From the NCBI GenBank assembly GCA_030035585.1, contig CM057480.1:4705001-4769000 (forward strand): a DNA stretch of 64,000 bases, in the 5' to 3' direction. Positions 35,881-47,003 of the stretch are shown here, one piece after another (position 1 is the stretch's first letter; every line of letters begins with the position of its first letter). The notes under the pieces were generated by a model. The model searched no databases. It had not been told where the DNA came from and saw nothing but the letters and a program-made list of their open reading frames with translations. Origin of the DNA: Dugong dugon (taxonomy: Eukaryota > Chordata > Mammalia > Sirenia > Dugongidae). The position numbers and the translations under genes are program-made.

Positions 35881-36500
35881 AATTGCATGTTAATTTGACA
35901 TGAGGGTTTCTTTAGAGAGTAAAGAAGAAATTGGATCGAGAGAGCGGCCTGAGACACACGTCTAACTCCCACACAAAATCACGAAAAATGATGGAAAGGG
36001 TATTTCAGAGAAGTTTACATCTGTTATAAAGTCGGTCAGCAAAAAGGAGTGCAGTAAGGGAGTGAGCCACTCTGAGGAATTCCTTAAGAACAGAAAGCAT
36101 ACTGGATCAGAGCGTTGGAGATACATGACCGAAAAACGTCTGGGCGGAAACCACGTGCAGGGACTGCTGTGCAGAAAAGCATGGCTACTTCCAGGGAGTC
36201 GCCAAACACGGAACGTGAGCAGATTCAAGGAGCAGAGGAGGAAACCCAGCAGCCCTCTGGATGGTTTCCTGTGAGCAGCATTTTGAGGTGGGCCTCCTGG
36301 ACTCTCCCACCTTCCCACCTGTTCTCACCTGCAAGCTGAGGGACCTGTGTGTTCCAACGAAAGCAGAGCGTGTTTGTCTTACAATGGAGAGGCAGGGCAG
36401 AGGGGCAGAATGCCCTGTAGCAGCCTACCCCTGGGAGCCCTCATACTGCCCCTCAAATCTCCAAGGGCAAAGTCACTGCAATAAGAACTAGCACCTAAAG
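35881..36500. other. GC-richer unique segment, unidentified
   Basis: More GC-rich than its surroundings, with several overlapping 70-118 codon frames on both strands. I see no domain, splice-bounded exon or repeat match. The minus frame at 35962-36318 is rich in Pro, Ser and Leu but unconvincing. Confidence 0.3.
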
Positions 36501-36750
36501 AAAGAATCAGGAATTCTAAAACACAAATATGAGCCAACAGCTGGTAAGGACAAAATATTTTCAGAACACCAACACTATCAAAAGTGGGCATCTAAGTAAA
36601 TAGAAGAATTGACACCAAGGAAAACAGTTCATAGAGCAAACAGAATAAATAAAAGTGAGTTTACTGCATATTCTCAGAGACAGTGGGGGAATATTGTATC
36701 CTCGAAAAAGAAACTATTATTGGTTTTATAATATAAAGATGTAACCACTG

Positions 36751-36889
36751 AAATAAAAAAATAAATAAATAAACAGATGGGTATAATGACCAAAAAAAAA
36801 CTCACCTAGAGAATAAATTAATGAGCAAGAACATTGAGCCCAGTGACTATCCCTGAGTTAACTATAATAAATAAATAAATAAATAAATA
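36751..36889. repeat. Two short (AAAT)n microsatellites
   Basis: AAAT/AATA repeats at 36751-36774 and 36866-36889, separated by about 90 bp of A-rich sequence. Confidence 0.85.
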
Positions 36890-38804
36890 TGACAAAAGGA
36901 AAAAGTGTAGAGATATAGAAGATACCTCTGGCAGTTCTAACATCTGTCTACCAGGTTTTCCTAAAAGATATAACAGAAAGATTGGATCAAGAAAAAAAAA
37001 ATGAAATACAATTTTCTCTGTTGTTTGAAAGATCAAGAGAAAATCTTTAAAGTATCCGTGTGTAAGGAAAAAAAAAAATGACTACCTAGAAACATTTGAG
37101 AAAGAATTAGATCATGATCAAATTCAAGAAAAGCAGCACAATATTTTCAAAGTTCTGAGTAAAAATCGGTTTAGGAGTTGAAATAAAAAGGCAAACTATG
37201 AATTAAGTATGAAGTCAAAATTAATATGATTTCATACATTCCACACCTCATAAACTTTACCATCCACAGGTCTTTTTCTGAAAAAATGTCTTGAATATGT
37301 TTCCTTACTACATAAAATTTGTATCTAGAATTCAACGAATACCTTTAAAATGGTGACAGAAGAGTTTTGTTTTTAAAAAGCTAATATTCACCAATCAGCA
37401 GAAGTTAGAGCCTTGACACTTTATACTTATGGTAACAATTTTAGGTGTCAACTCTAAAATGTGGGAGAGATTAAATCAGACTTCAAAATGCTTTGGAGGG
37501 CAGGTTTTATGTAAATCAAATCTAATACATTCTATTTTCTTCTTTCTACCAAGCCACGCTCCACCCACCACATTTTAGGATGGATAAAGGGGAGAGATAT
37601 AGGTGGTCTTTTTGCTGTTCGAGAGTGGAGATGTAATGGTGTCGGTGTGGCAGGCTGAAGCATGGGGTAACGATGAGTTTAAAATCAACCCCTATTTTGA
37701 TGGGAAAGGAACAATGACTTTAACCAAAGACTCTATGTCGTGAGCTAAAATGTGATGGAGCAGCACCTGCTAGTTCGCAATACTTACTACATGTTGGACA
37801 TACGTCACCTTGGAGGACAAGTTTCTTTGTTAGATGCATAAAAATTGGGTAACTTGAAAACCTGTTGAAGTCTTTTCAACAAATGTCAGGAAGATAATAC
37901 TATCATTATGTTTTGGAAGTTAAACGTGCTTGCAACTCTTTTTTAATGATTATTTTATGGAAGGGACTAGAGTTTCCTGAGAATGCAAAGCAAGTTCTGT
38001 GAGCCTCCACAACTTGCTCCCCACTCCCCCAGCCTCCAAAGTAAATGGGGTTTATTCCGTCTTCATATTGTAAGATGTGGCGTTAGCTGAGCTCTCTGAA
38101 TTCCTGCAGAATTTATCCTGATGGCGATATCTCTCCATGGGATTGCACTGACATATTAACACATGCAGGCAACACTCTTGGGTTTTATAAAGGTAATTTT
38201 TGGAGACAAAATAGACTCTACATTTTTCTTTGGCTGCAATCTACATGATCCCAGAAAGATTTGTTCTTTAGTTCCTGAAAATCACCTCCATGTTTCAGTT
38301 TTCACTTGCCTTAACTTCAAATAAATCTAAATTCCAAATTATGACGAGCACGTTAGGTTATGCTGTGTGTGTGACTGCGTGTGTGTGTGCACGCTTGCAC
38401 GTATATCTGGGTGGTGTTAAATCATGGACATATGATTAGAGTGAGATTGTGCAGGTCTTCATATGATTCATTAACCTTCTAGAATGCATACTATGAAAAA
38501 TGAGTTAGAAAAGGCTGCCAAAGTATGGATCTTGATTGTTCTGCTTGTAAGAACAGACACTCTGGTGGCAAATTGAATAGCACCATTGTTGAAAGGGCCT
38601 ATACACAGGATGCCATGTTGGGAGTGCGTTCAATCGCCTCAGAAAAGACCAAGAGGGTGTGAACTTGGAGAGGAGTGAAGAATAAGTGTTCGAAGGCAGT
38701 TTTGAGGTGAAATTAGTGGCATGTGGTGACTTGACTAGAGAAAATAAAAGATAGGCTGTGGCAAGGGAGAGGAGATCAACGCTATGAGATCAAAGAGACC
38801 CAGG
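36890..38804. other. No clear feature (about 1.9 kb)
   Basis: AT-rich sequence. The end (38630-38780, 'aggagtgaagaataagtgtt' and following) is purine-rich and could be a decayed reverse L2, but I cannot support this. A short TG/GCAC run lies at about 38360-38400. Confidence 0.35.
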
Positions 38805-38910
38805 TCTGGGATTAAAGAGGGTTTCATTTGTTAACTTCACTCAATAGATGTGTGACTTTAGACAATTTGCTTAAGCTCTAAATTTCCATATGTAAAATGG
38901 GAAAAAAACA
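38805..38910 (+). repeat. MIR fragment
   Basis: 'tgtgactttagacaatttgc', 'ttaagctctaaatttccata', 'tgtaaaatgggaaaaaaa' match the MIR core. Confidence 0.75.
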
Positions 38911-39759
38911 AACAGGATTTCCTACTTCAAAGAAAGATAACAACACTTGAGGTGTTTTGAACATTCTGTCCAAAAAATAGTAAACAAGAAGAGTATTGGT
39001 AGATTTTATACACTTTCAATTATAGAGACCCAAAAAGCACTAGATCAAAGGAACTGGAAACTACACACTATGACTGAATTCTGGAGCTACCTATCATAAT
39101 GGATAACTAAATGCACTAATGAAATATAAGGATCAGTTTTTTGTTAAAAAAAAACATTTTACTCAAATAAAAATCTTATAAAAGAATTTGTTATGCGCCT
39201 TTACCAAGAAACAAATGTAACTTGTAAATTAATACCACTCATATAGCGACATTTATTAATGATTATAATCCCAACTGGCTAAATCCTGGGATATAAACTG
39301 ATCACTCAGGCTTTTAAAAATGATTTGAATTATGGCTTTTCCACTCTGGGCCCCCTTCAGTCCATCACCTTCTTCTCTTCTTGCTACTCAACTGCGGACT
39401 CATGGCTCCAACATTTACAACAAACACCCATATTTAAAAACTACATTTCCCTGCAGAATGATTAACACTGATCTACAGTCCATAAAGGAGAAGTTATGGA
39501 GAATTTCTGAATTATTAATTCTTCTATAGGCTTACATATCCAGTTCAACTAACTAAACGGAGGAACCTAACCACCATTATGACTGTATACTTTCCTTTCT
39601 TAATTTCCCTTTCCTGTGTCCTGACAGGTGGTTGGTGTTCCACTTCCAGTAATGATAGACTATATTTTGGGGATAACACTTTTTAATAATAACACTTAAA
39701 AAAGGTCTATGATTTTTTAAATGTATAAACATATCAGAGAATAAAAGCCAGTGAAAATA
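38911..39759. other. No recognisable feature
   Basis: AT-rich unique sequence with no supported gene. Confidence 0.4.
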
Positions 39760-39950
39760 GTAAGGCCAAGGTCAGCACATTCTCATGGAAGTCTTATGAA
39801 AATTCTAGAGGTGGTCATAATTACTCCCACATTAAAGAAAAGAAAACTGATGACCAGAGAAGGCAAATAAATTGTTCAACATTATGTAAATAGTAAAGAG
39901 CAGAGTGGCTACTGGATGCCCTGGGAATTTCCACTAAACTACCAATCTCT
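39760..39950 (-). repeat. MIR, reverse orientation
   Basis: 'ggtcataattactcccacat', 'aaaactgatgaccagagaag', 'gcaaataaattgttcaacat', 'agtaaagagcagagtggct' is the complement of the MIR core, diverged. Confidence 0.75.
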
Positions 39951-40226
39951 TAGAAGGTCGTCGTCAGGTTTTATGGGGAAACCTGAATATAAAGAGATCA
40001 ATATTCTAGGTCTATTCCTCTTTTGTCCATTGGTTAATAAGGTATAAGTGTCCCAAATTCAACTTCTCCTGAATGTTTTACTCACTGATAATAAATATTT
40101 TTCTAAAGACATTAGATAGATTCAGCAGAATTAGATGATGTTCTCATAAATCACCAAAATCTCTCCCTTTTTTCAAAATCTACTCATTAGCTGGTTAACC
40201 AAGACAAGAAGTTCTTTCTAAAGTGT

Positions 40227-40233
<7 letters not shown>

Positions 40234-40289
<56 letters not shown>
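40234..40289. repeat. (TA)28 microsatellite
   Basis: Uninterrupted TA repeat of 56 bp, followed by A-rich sequence. Poly-(Ile-Tyr) frames across it are artefacts. Confidence 0.97.
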
Positions 40290-40296
<7 letters not shown>

Positions 40297-40824
40297 AATC
40301 CATCTTCCAGGTGATATTTTTGTATTTTACATATTTAAAGAAGTAGTAGTTATCTTTGAAGAAAGTACGTGTAAGAACCAGATAAAAATTAATGATCCCA
40401 TTTTATCAGATACTCTGTCCCACTGATAGTACAACTGCTTCAGATTTCTGAAGAGGTCAGTGGGACTTCAGAAGATTCCATGGAAAATCTAATAGGACTT
40501 AAGGTATCATCAACTTTTCATTACATCTATATAAATCAGATAATTTTGAGATATTCTGTTCAGGATTATCTGTTCAGGATCTGTCCTCATAATAAATCTC
40601 CAGCAACAGAACTTTAAAAATAGACTACATAATTTTTCTTACTGCTTTTTCTGATATGCTTCCTTGAGGTTTTTCTAATTTTCATTTAAATAATATAAAT
40701 TTAGGATATTTATTAGACTATCTTACATATTTTAGAATCTAATATATATTCAGAGTCTAATATCCTCTACTGAATTATAGACATATAACGTGTATAGGCA
40801 TATGTACAGAGATAGAGATAGATT

Positions 40825-41030
40825 TCCCTGGTGGCACAAATGGTTAAGCGCTCAACTACCAGTCGAATGGTTGGTGGTTTGAACCCACTCAGAGCCTCCT
40901 CAGAAAAAAAGGCCTGGCGATGTGCTTCCAAAAGGTCACCACAGCCTTGAAAACCTTATGGAGCAGTTCTACCCTGCACACATGTGGTCTTCATGAGTCA
41001 AAATATACTTGACAACAACTAACAATGACA
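40825..41030 (+). mobile_element. AfroSINE, alternative subtype with AAC-type tail
   Basis: Head 'ttccctggtggcacaaatgg', B-box 'ggtggtttgaacccactcag', middle 'cctggcgatgtgcttccaaa', body 'ggagcagttctaccctgcac', tail 'acttgacaacaactaacaat'. The AAC-rich tail is the RTE type. Confidence 0.92.
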
Positions 41031-41242
41031 AAAACATATATAAAGAGAGGGGTACTTAAAATCATTTCAACCAAATACCTATTTAATACTAAACATTTGA
41101 CTTTTCTTCTTTAGAATTCAATGCAATAGAATTAGGGCAAATATTCTAAAGAATGTTCAAAACAATTCTGGGGGTGATGGATCAACTTATCCTCAAAGTT
41201 GGAGGAAAACAGACCCAACCCTTCCTGGCTTCACCTTGGACG

Positions 41243-41330
41243 TGTTTTTATTGTCGTTGTTAGTTATCGTGTCGGCTCCAATTCAAGACGACCGAAACAC
41301 TGCCTGGTCCTGCATCATCCTCATAGTCAT
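41243..41330 (-). mobile_element. RTE LINE 3'-end fragment, reverse orientation
   Basis: 'ttgtcgttgttagttatcgt', 'gtcggctccaattcaagacg', 'accgaaacactgcctggtcc', 'tgcatcatcctcatagtcat' is the complement of the RTE 3' end (compare 25260-25378). Confidence 0.82.
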
Positions 41331-41700
41331 TGAGAACCATGAACTCATCTGGCAGCTCCACGAAACCTGTGCCCAGATGGCTCACAGGACTCTGCTGCAG
41401 TGATGCACTGAATTTTGCTGAAGTAAAGATCGAATGGTAGAGTTTCTCCCTGACCATATGTTGCAGCGATGCAGCAATGACTGGGTATCTCACTTTGTGC
41501 TTTCTTTCTGTTGGGACCAACCACAATACGGCCGGCCTGAGGCCCAAGGGGATATTCTTGACTCGTGGCATATGTGAGTCTCACTCACAGAACCTCCACG
41601 TTCTGTGCACATCAGTTGGGAAGTCTTGCGTTAGAAGAGAGTATCAGAAGTCACGGAGGATATGTGGTGTTGATGTAATGCTCTGAAGCACTGCTGACCT
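41331..41700 (-). other. CpG-richer unidentified segment with two overlapping open frames
   Basis: Minus frames of 103 codons (41260-41571) and 79 codons (41345-41584) overlap. The first runs on into the RTE 3' fragment, so its C-terminus cannot be an ancestral coding end. The middle is CpG-richer than nearby DNA. I do not recognise the predicted proteins. A decayed retrocopy, an old repeat or chance are all possible. Confidence 0.25.
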
Positions 41701-42042
41701 TTCTAAATCAGATCTGCAATGATTTTGTAGCCTCAGATATATCAGAGAATCTGGGTCCACTCTTCAGAAATTTCAAATATACTTTCAACTGATTTTTACT
41801 AAATATATATTATGAAAATAATTATTTAATTAAAAAGAAATAAAATAACATTGTTTTAACATGACAAACATTCCTTTCTTGTTAGCTATTCCACTGATAA
41901 ATGTTTACCTCCAGAGAATTTTGTCATCATACTAAACAGTGATTCCTTATATGTCTTATTCCTTTACCCTTTTGCAGCCTTTTAGCCCTGATTATCCTGT
42001 CTCTTCATCAAGAGTTTCCATTGCCCTATCATCCAAAACAAA

Positions 42043-42255
42043 GTCCTTAGGTGGCGCAAATGGTTCATACTCAACTGCTAATCTCAAGGTTGGCAGTCCA
42101 AGTCCACCCAGCAGTACCTAGGAAGAAAAGGCCTAGCCATCTGCTTCCATTAAGATTATAGTTTAAAAAACAAACCCTATGGAGTAGTTCTACTCTGTAT
42201 CACATGGGGTTGCCGTGAGTCGGAATCAACCGGAAGGCCACTAACAACACAGTAG
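42043..42255 (+). mobile_element. AfroSINE, alternative subtype
   Basis: Head 'tccttaggtggcgcaaatgg', B-box region 'ggttggcagtccaagtccac', middle 'aaggcctagccatctgcttc', body 'gtagttctactctgtatcac', tail 'cggaatcaaccggaaggcca' plus AAC. A little A-rich sequence is inserted at about 42160-42175. Confidence 0.92.
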
Positions 42256-42973
42256 AAAACATCATAATCTCTTGGTTCTTGTCTTTCTTCTTTTCCTTGT
42301 CTTCTTCTTGGGTAGATTATCATTCTTTTTCACTCTCCTTTTAACTTATGAACTCACAAAGCCATTTACCCATCCTTCTCTTTGGCATTCATTAGTTTCA
42401 ACTGGTAGAATGCATTTAATGTGGTTCTTCCCACAAGAGTAAAATTTTTGAAATCCCAGCCTAGATTAGACTAGACTAAACTAGACTGTATGTCATGTGG
42501 TCTCTGGAAAAACTATCTTGGGTCTAACAGAGTCTCAATAAATATTTTTAAATTAATGAATTGATTTATAAAGCAATACTATACTAAATAAGTAGGGAGA
42601 GAAAAATGAATTTAATAATGCAATTAAAACACAGATTCTTTGTGTTGCCTAAGAGCAGGTCAATCCCCTTCCCAGCTCACATGATTTAAAGCATGCATAG
42701 AGTAGGTGCATTCCAGCTACCTCTATGGGAGCATAATATTGAACTCATCACTGCTCAAAACCTTTCAAAAATTCACCTAAGATAAATAGCTTTTATGGAG
42801 AATGGCTGATACATGTATACTCCATCTATTCTTCCAGTTCATCAAAAATATACTCCTGGATGATCATATTAGAGCCTTAAAGAAATTGTTTCCATCAAAA
42901 TGTATACTGATATCCTGCCAACTACCCATATTCAGGAAAATGAAAAGAACTGATGTTATGGAACTCATACCAG
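42256..42973. other. No recognisable feature
   Basis: AT-rich unique sequence. An imperfect CTAGACTA-type short repeat occurs at about 42462-42487. Confidence 0.4.
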
Positions 42974-43182
42974 TAAAAACCAGTTGCCGGAGAGTCGATT
43001 CTGACTCATGGCAACCCCACGTGTGTCAGAGAAGAATTGTGCTCCATAGGGTTTTCAATGGCTGATTTTTCCAAAGTAGATCACCAGGCCTTTCTTTCAA
43101 GACAACTCTGAATGGACTTGAACTTCCAACCTTTCACAGTTAACAGCCAAGCCTGTTAACTGTTTGCACCACCCAGGGACAC
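42974..43182 (-). mobile_element. AfroSINE, alternative subtype, reverse orientation
   Basis: Tail complement 'aaaaccagttgccggagagt', body 'gtgctccatagggttttcaa', middle 'tagatcaccaggcctttctt', head complement 'tgcaccacccagggacacca'. It shows the normal layout that the copy at 26935-27105 has lost. Confidence 0.94.
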
Positions 43183-44454
43183 CAAGGAATCTATAGTTGT
43201 ATTAGTATATGAATATTGTTAAGGACTGACCTCATGCTGTTGCACAGTGCTCTTTCCATGGGGGCCAATAAAAGAAACTTACCTTTGTCTCCAAACAAGG
43301 AAAGGGCTGTGCTTTCCCTGAGTAAAGCTTAGATTCAAATGTGGGGCACTTTGACAAGTATATAAGCTTTGGAGTATCTCTCAGCTAATTCTGCCTTACT
43401 TTCTACTTTTTCTCATTTATTTCAAAAGTTTTTCACTTTTTTTCCTCTATGTATTAATTCTGCTCTAAGACATGCATCTTTATAAGACACCTTGAATTAT
43501 TTTTGAACAAGTCAGGTTATGAATAAATAAATACAATGCAAATGGGACCCAAAAATTGAATTTATTATGCAAGGAAATTTTACATCCCTGGGAAGTTTTT
43601 AAAAGCGAGTTAAGAAGGTTTACATTTATAAACCTCTGTGCACCCTCCTGGCATTTTTTAAAGCACCAGTAACCAAGGGATTAATGCACCACTCATCCCT
43701 GAATTATGTCTTTATCTTAAAATAAGCAGTGATCTTTCCTCTTTCAGGTTCAAATGTTAAGAAATGAAATATATGAGTAACACCTTGAAAATAATTTAAT
43801 TGCTTAAAATATCATAACAAAGACTCAGAAATATTTTGAATATATACAACAAGGTCCATATTGGAGATGTTTTTCTCTTCAGAAAGGAGCAAGTTTAATG
43901 CTCCCAGTGGTCAGAGATGTGTATCTTTATGAATCTATTTCCTCTCATACGCACCAGCTGCGGCTGTAAGTCTAGGTTCTCTCGTGGCAACATCTCTATC
44001 ATTTGAAATCTGGAAAACAACTCATTAGCAAAGGGTATTTGGCAAAGGATGTTTTAATCAATGCTATGAGACATGATGCAAATTTTTCCACGGATGGGAG
44101 AAAAGTAAAACTTCAAAGAAATGAGTCTCACAGCTTAGTATAATTGAGTTATTCCTACCTGAAAAAGGATTTGCTGTTATTTTTCTTAGCCCTTAGGTTT
44201 TCAGTGAGAAAAGTAGCTTCCAGATTTTATGAGACAACTGTAGTAACTGGAGAAATTATTTTCAGAAAAGTTGTAAGTTTGCACAACTCATCAGCCCTCT
44301 CCTGGAGGCAGTAAATCACATGTTGGGAAAAAAGGCTGTGATAGTGTGTCAGGAAAGCAATTTCTAGCCCTTCTTTGTCTCTAATTGGCTGTACAAATTC
44401 TTGAAATAAAGATAATTATACCCTATTTTAACATTGTCCTTTCTAGGTACCCAA
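43183..44454. other. No recognisable feature
   Basis: AT-rich unique sequence of about 1.3 kb, with no supported gene or repeat. Confidence 0.4.
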
Positions 44455-44640
44455 ACTCTTGTATAAGACTTACATTTATCATCTCCCATAGTTGTCACAA
44501 CAGTCCTAAAAGATGTAACTGTATTGCCTCAGTAATCCTCATCAGAACCCAAGAATCAGGCATTATTATTATTCCCATCCACAGATAAGACAACTGAGAC
44601 CCAGAGTGAACAGGTATCTAGCTCCAGTTTACCACAGAGG
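44455..44640 (-). repeat. MIR, reverse orientation
   Basis: 'gttgtcacaacagtcctaaa', 'ttattattattcccatccac', 'agataagacaactgagaccc' is the complement of the MIR core. The middle is disrupted. Confidence 0.75.
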
Positions 44641-44728
44641 CAAGACTACATCTCCCTCTCCATTTTCTATCTTGCCCAACCACCTTATTATCTCCTGAGA
44701 CCAAGTTGGAAGCTGTGAAGGTTAAGGT

Positions 44729-45253
44729 TGTGTGTCACCTTGGCAGGACCATGATTCTCAGTGGTTTGGCAGTTATGATACAGTTTGGCAGTTGCGTAAT
44801 CATGTAATCACCTCCATGATGAGATCTGCTATGAGTAGCCAATCTGTTGAAAGGGAGGTTCCTTGAGGGTGTGGCCTGCATCCAATATATGTGGACTTTC
44901 CGGCAAAGCTCACTGGCTTTTCTCTGCTCTTGATTCTGCATTTGGCTCATCAACATCTGACCTCCAGGTCTTGGGACGAGCCAGCAGCCTGCTGTCTTAT
45001 TTGCCAGTCTTGGATTCATCAGCCTTCGCAGCCTGTGATCTAGCAGCCTCCCATCTGACCTGTGGATCTTGGGTTCTTCAGCCCCTGCAGCTAAGTGAGT
45101 AAGGAGGAGCCTCAACCCTGATGCCTGACCCATGGACTTGGGACTTGCCAGCCTCTACAACCACGTGAGCCATTTCCTTGAGATAAATATCTCTCTCTCT
45201 AAATATATATATGCTTCACTGTTTTGCTTCTCTAGAGAACCCAGCCTAAGGCA
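44729..45253 (+). mobile_element. LTR-like interspersed repeat, family not certain
   Basis: Begins near TGTGTGTCACCTTGGC and ends CTCTAGAGAACCCAGCCTAAGGCA, a common mammalian repeat ending. The middle has several short related clauses ('gacctccaggtcttgggacg', 'gacctgtggatcttgggttc', 'catggacttgggacttgcca'), i.e. internal repetition. 'gataaata' at about 45183 may act as a poly-A signal. The 132-codon minus frame and 79-codon plus frame are within it. Confidence 0.5.
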
Positions 45254-45587
45254 GAAGCCTTCCAGCTTTCTCATCTTTCTCCTACGTTTCCCACAATGTT
45301 AATCTCATCTCCATGCCCATGCAATGCCCCAAATTCTTTTCTGGAAAATTGCATATCTGCTTGATTCATTGTCAACAGAGTTTTCTTTCACTAAGCTCTG
45401 ACCTCATCCCTCCTCTCTTTTAAATTTTTCACTGTTAACAAAATACAGATCAAAATCTTCCTACATATTTGTTTGGCCATTTAAAGTTGCTCCGTCTACC
45501 CACTGTTCTACTTAGCCTAGAGGTACATTGGGACAGAGGATGCCTATTTTCATTCACCAGTTAGAACAGCAGAAATAGCTCAAAATA

Positions 45588-45757
45588 ATGGGTCTCCAGC
45601 CAGTGGTTAAGAATCATGGCTGCTTACCAAAAGATCAGCAGTTCAAATCCACCAGCTGCTCCTTGGAAACCTTATGGGGCAGTTCTACTCTGTCCTATAG
45701 GGTTGCTATGAGTTGGGATCGACTCAACGGCAACAGGTTTGGTTTTTTGGTTTTTAA
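45588..45757 (+). mobile_element. AfroSINE, short type
   Basis: Reads 'ccagtggttaagaatcatgg', 'cagcagttcaaatccaccag', 'cagttctactctgtcctata', 'gactcaacggcaacaggttt' and ends in GGTTTTTTGGTTTTT. The head is slightly shortened. Confidence 0.95.
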
Positions 45758-46002
45758 GTGTGCGATTTAGGCATCTAGAAGTGTGATGGTGGTGCTGACC
45801 CAGTATCCTTCACAATCTAATCTTTCATGGAAGACTCAACCCTCTTCAGTGTTAGCTTGGAGCAGGAAATACAATTCAAACAGCAGGCTGCCATAATTAT
45901 TAGCATCCCAAGTTATTCGCACATGCCAGGAGAATGAGATGTGCTGTCCACAAGTCCGGGATTTCCTCCATGCCTTGGTGCTGACAGGTGGGACAGGTCA
46001 GG

Positions 46003-46092
46003 GAAGACAGATTCACCAACAGTTGGTTTATTTACGCTAGTTGCGACCATCTTACAAAGAAGATGAATAGTTGTGATCATGCCAAGAAGACA
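46003..46092 (-). repeat. Direct repeat copy 1 (possible LTR 3' part, reverse orientation)
   Basis: 'gggaagacagattcaccaac', 'agttggtttatttacgctag', 'ttgcgaccatcttacaaaga' is closely matched by copy 2 at 46906-47003. On the minus strand both contain AATAAACCA followed by a C-rich segment, as in an R/U5 end of an LTR. Confidence 0.7.
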
Positions 46093-46575
46093 TGGAGCCC
46101 CGTTTGCTCACAGGTATTTTCCTCTGCGTGTCCCAAAGGCCTCCTCAGTTCCTCCCTCTCTTCTTGAAGTTGCCAAGAATGTTGAAACTATACATTCATT
46201 TTCTCCATTTCATACCTGATTATCAAAGTATCTTATAAATGAAGACTACTCTTTAACTGAGTAGTGTTCTCCTAATTGTCTTAATCCAAGGCATTCTATT
46301 TCTATCAACAGCACATCATACATGTGCTGTATGACTTTACTGGGTACCTCCAGATTCAGTTTTCACCCTTCACCCTGCTCTTTGCTACAGAAGACTGACC
46401 TACATGTACTGCTCCAACAATTTTACTTGCCCTGTGGCTTCCAGTTATGTTTGATTAATGGAAGGATCCACTAGGATATCTGAACAGTGGGTAGAAACTG
46501 AAATTCTCCTGGTTCCCTCCCTCCTGGTTGCCACTGGATAGCTGTGTGCTTCTGCTGAAGGATATATAGTCCTTA

Positions 46576-46708
46576 TCCGATTCTGGCTCATAAAGACCCT
46601 ATAGGACAGAGTAGAAATGCCCCATAGGGTTTCTGAGGAACAGCTGGTAGATTTGAACTGCTGACCTTTTGGTTAGCAGTCGAGCTCTTAACCACCACAC
46701 CACCAGGG
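46576..46708 (-). mobile_element. AfroSINE, short type, reverse orientation, tail truncated
   Basis: Starts in the tail complement ('ccgattctggctcataaaga'), continues 'ggacagagtagaaatgcccc', 'gatttgaactgctgaccttt' and ends 'accaccacaccaccaggg'. The terminal head runs straight into TTAGGG repeats. Confidence 0.93.
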
Positions 46709-46722
46709 TTAGGGTTAGGGTT
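46706..46722. repeat. Short telomere-like (GGGTTA) repeat at SINE head
   Basis: GGGTTAGGGTTAGGGTT, just under three units. It begins at the GGG of the SINE head complement (normally 'accagggctcc'), so it probably arose by expansion from that motif. Confidence 0.85.
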
Positions 46723-46905
46723 GACAACAGCTCCCTGATATCGCTAGCCCAGAAAATGGCAATGTCTCTTATTGCCACATCTAAGTTCTAACCATACCTT
46801 TGTGAATGGCTTCTTTGTTAAATTTTTCCCAAATTGCTAAATTTGAATCTTCCATCTGATTCCTGTTGGAGCCCTAACTGGTACAATGTGAAATATTCTT
46901 GAACA

Positions 46906-47003
46906 GGTAAGGGGAGACGGATTCACCAGCAGGTGGTTTATTTATGCTGGTTGCAACCATCTTACAAAGAAATGAATAGTTGTGGCCATGCCAAGAAGGT
47001 GAC
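46906..47003 (-). repeat. Direct repeat copy 2 (possible LTR 3' part, reverse orientation)
   Basis: 'ggggagacggattcaccagc', 'aggtggtttatttatgctgg', 'ttgcaaccatcttacaaaga', 'tggccatgccaagaaggtga' parallels copy 1, 903 bp away. The divergence shows that the duplication is old. Confidence 0.7.

Noticed and set aside
40223-40426. Frame with repeated Ile-Tyr
   Set aside because: Translation of the TA microsatellite.
44735-45133. 132-codon minus-strand frame
   Set aside because: Lies entirely inside an LTR-like repeat with internally repeated clauses.
46706-46722. True interstitial telomere or ancient chromosome fusion
   Set aside because: Under three units and rooted in the SINE head motif. Fusion sites normally have long head-to-head arrays.
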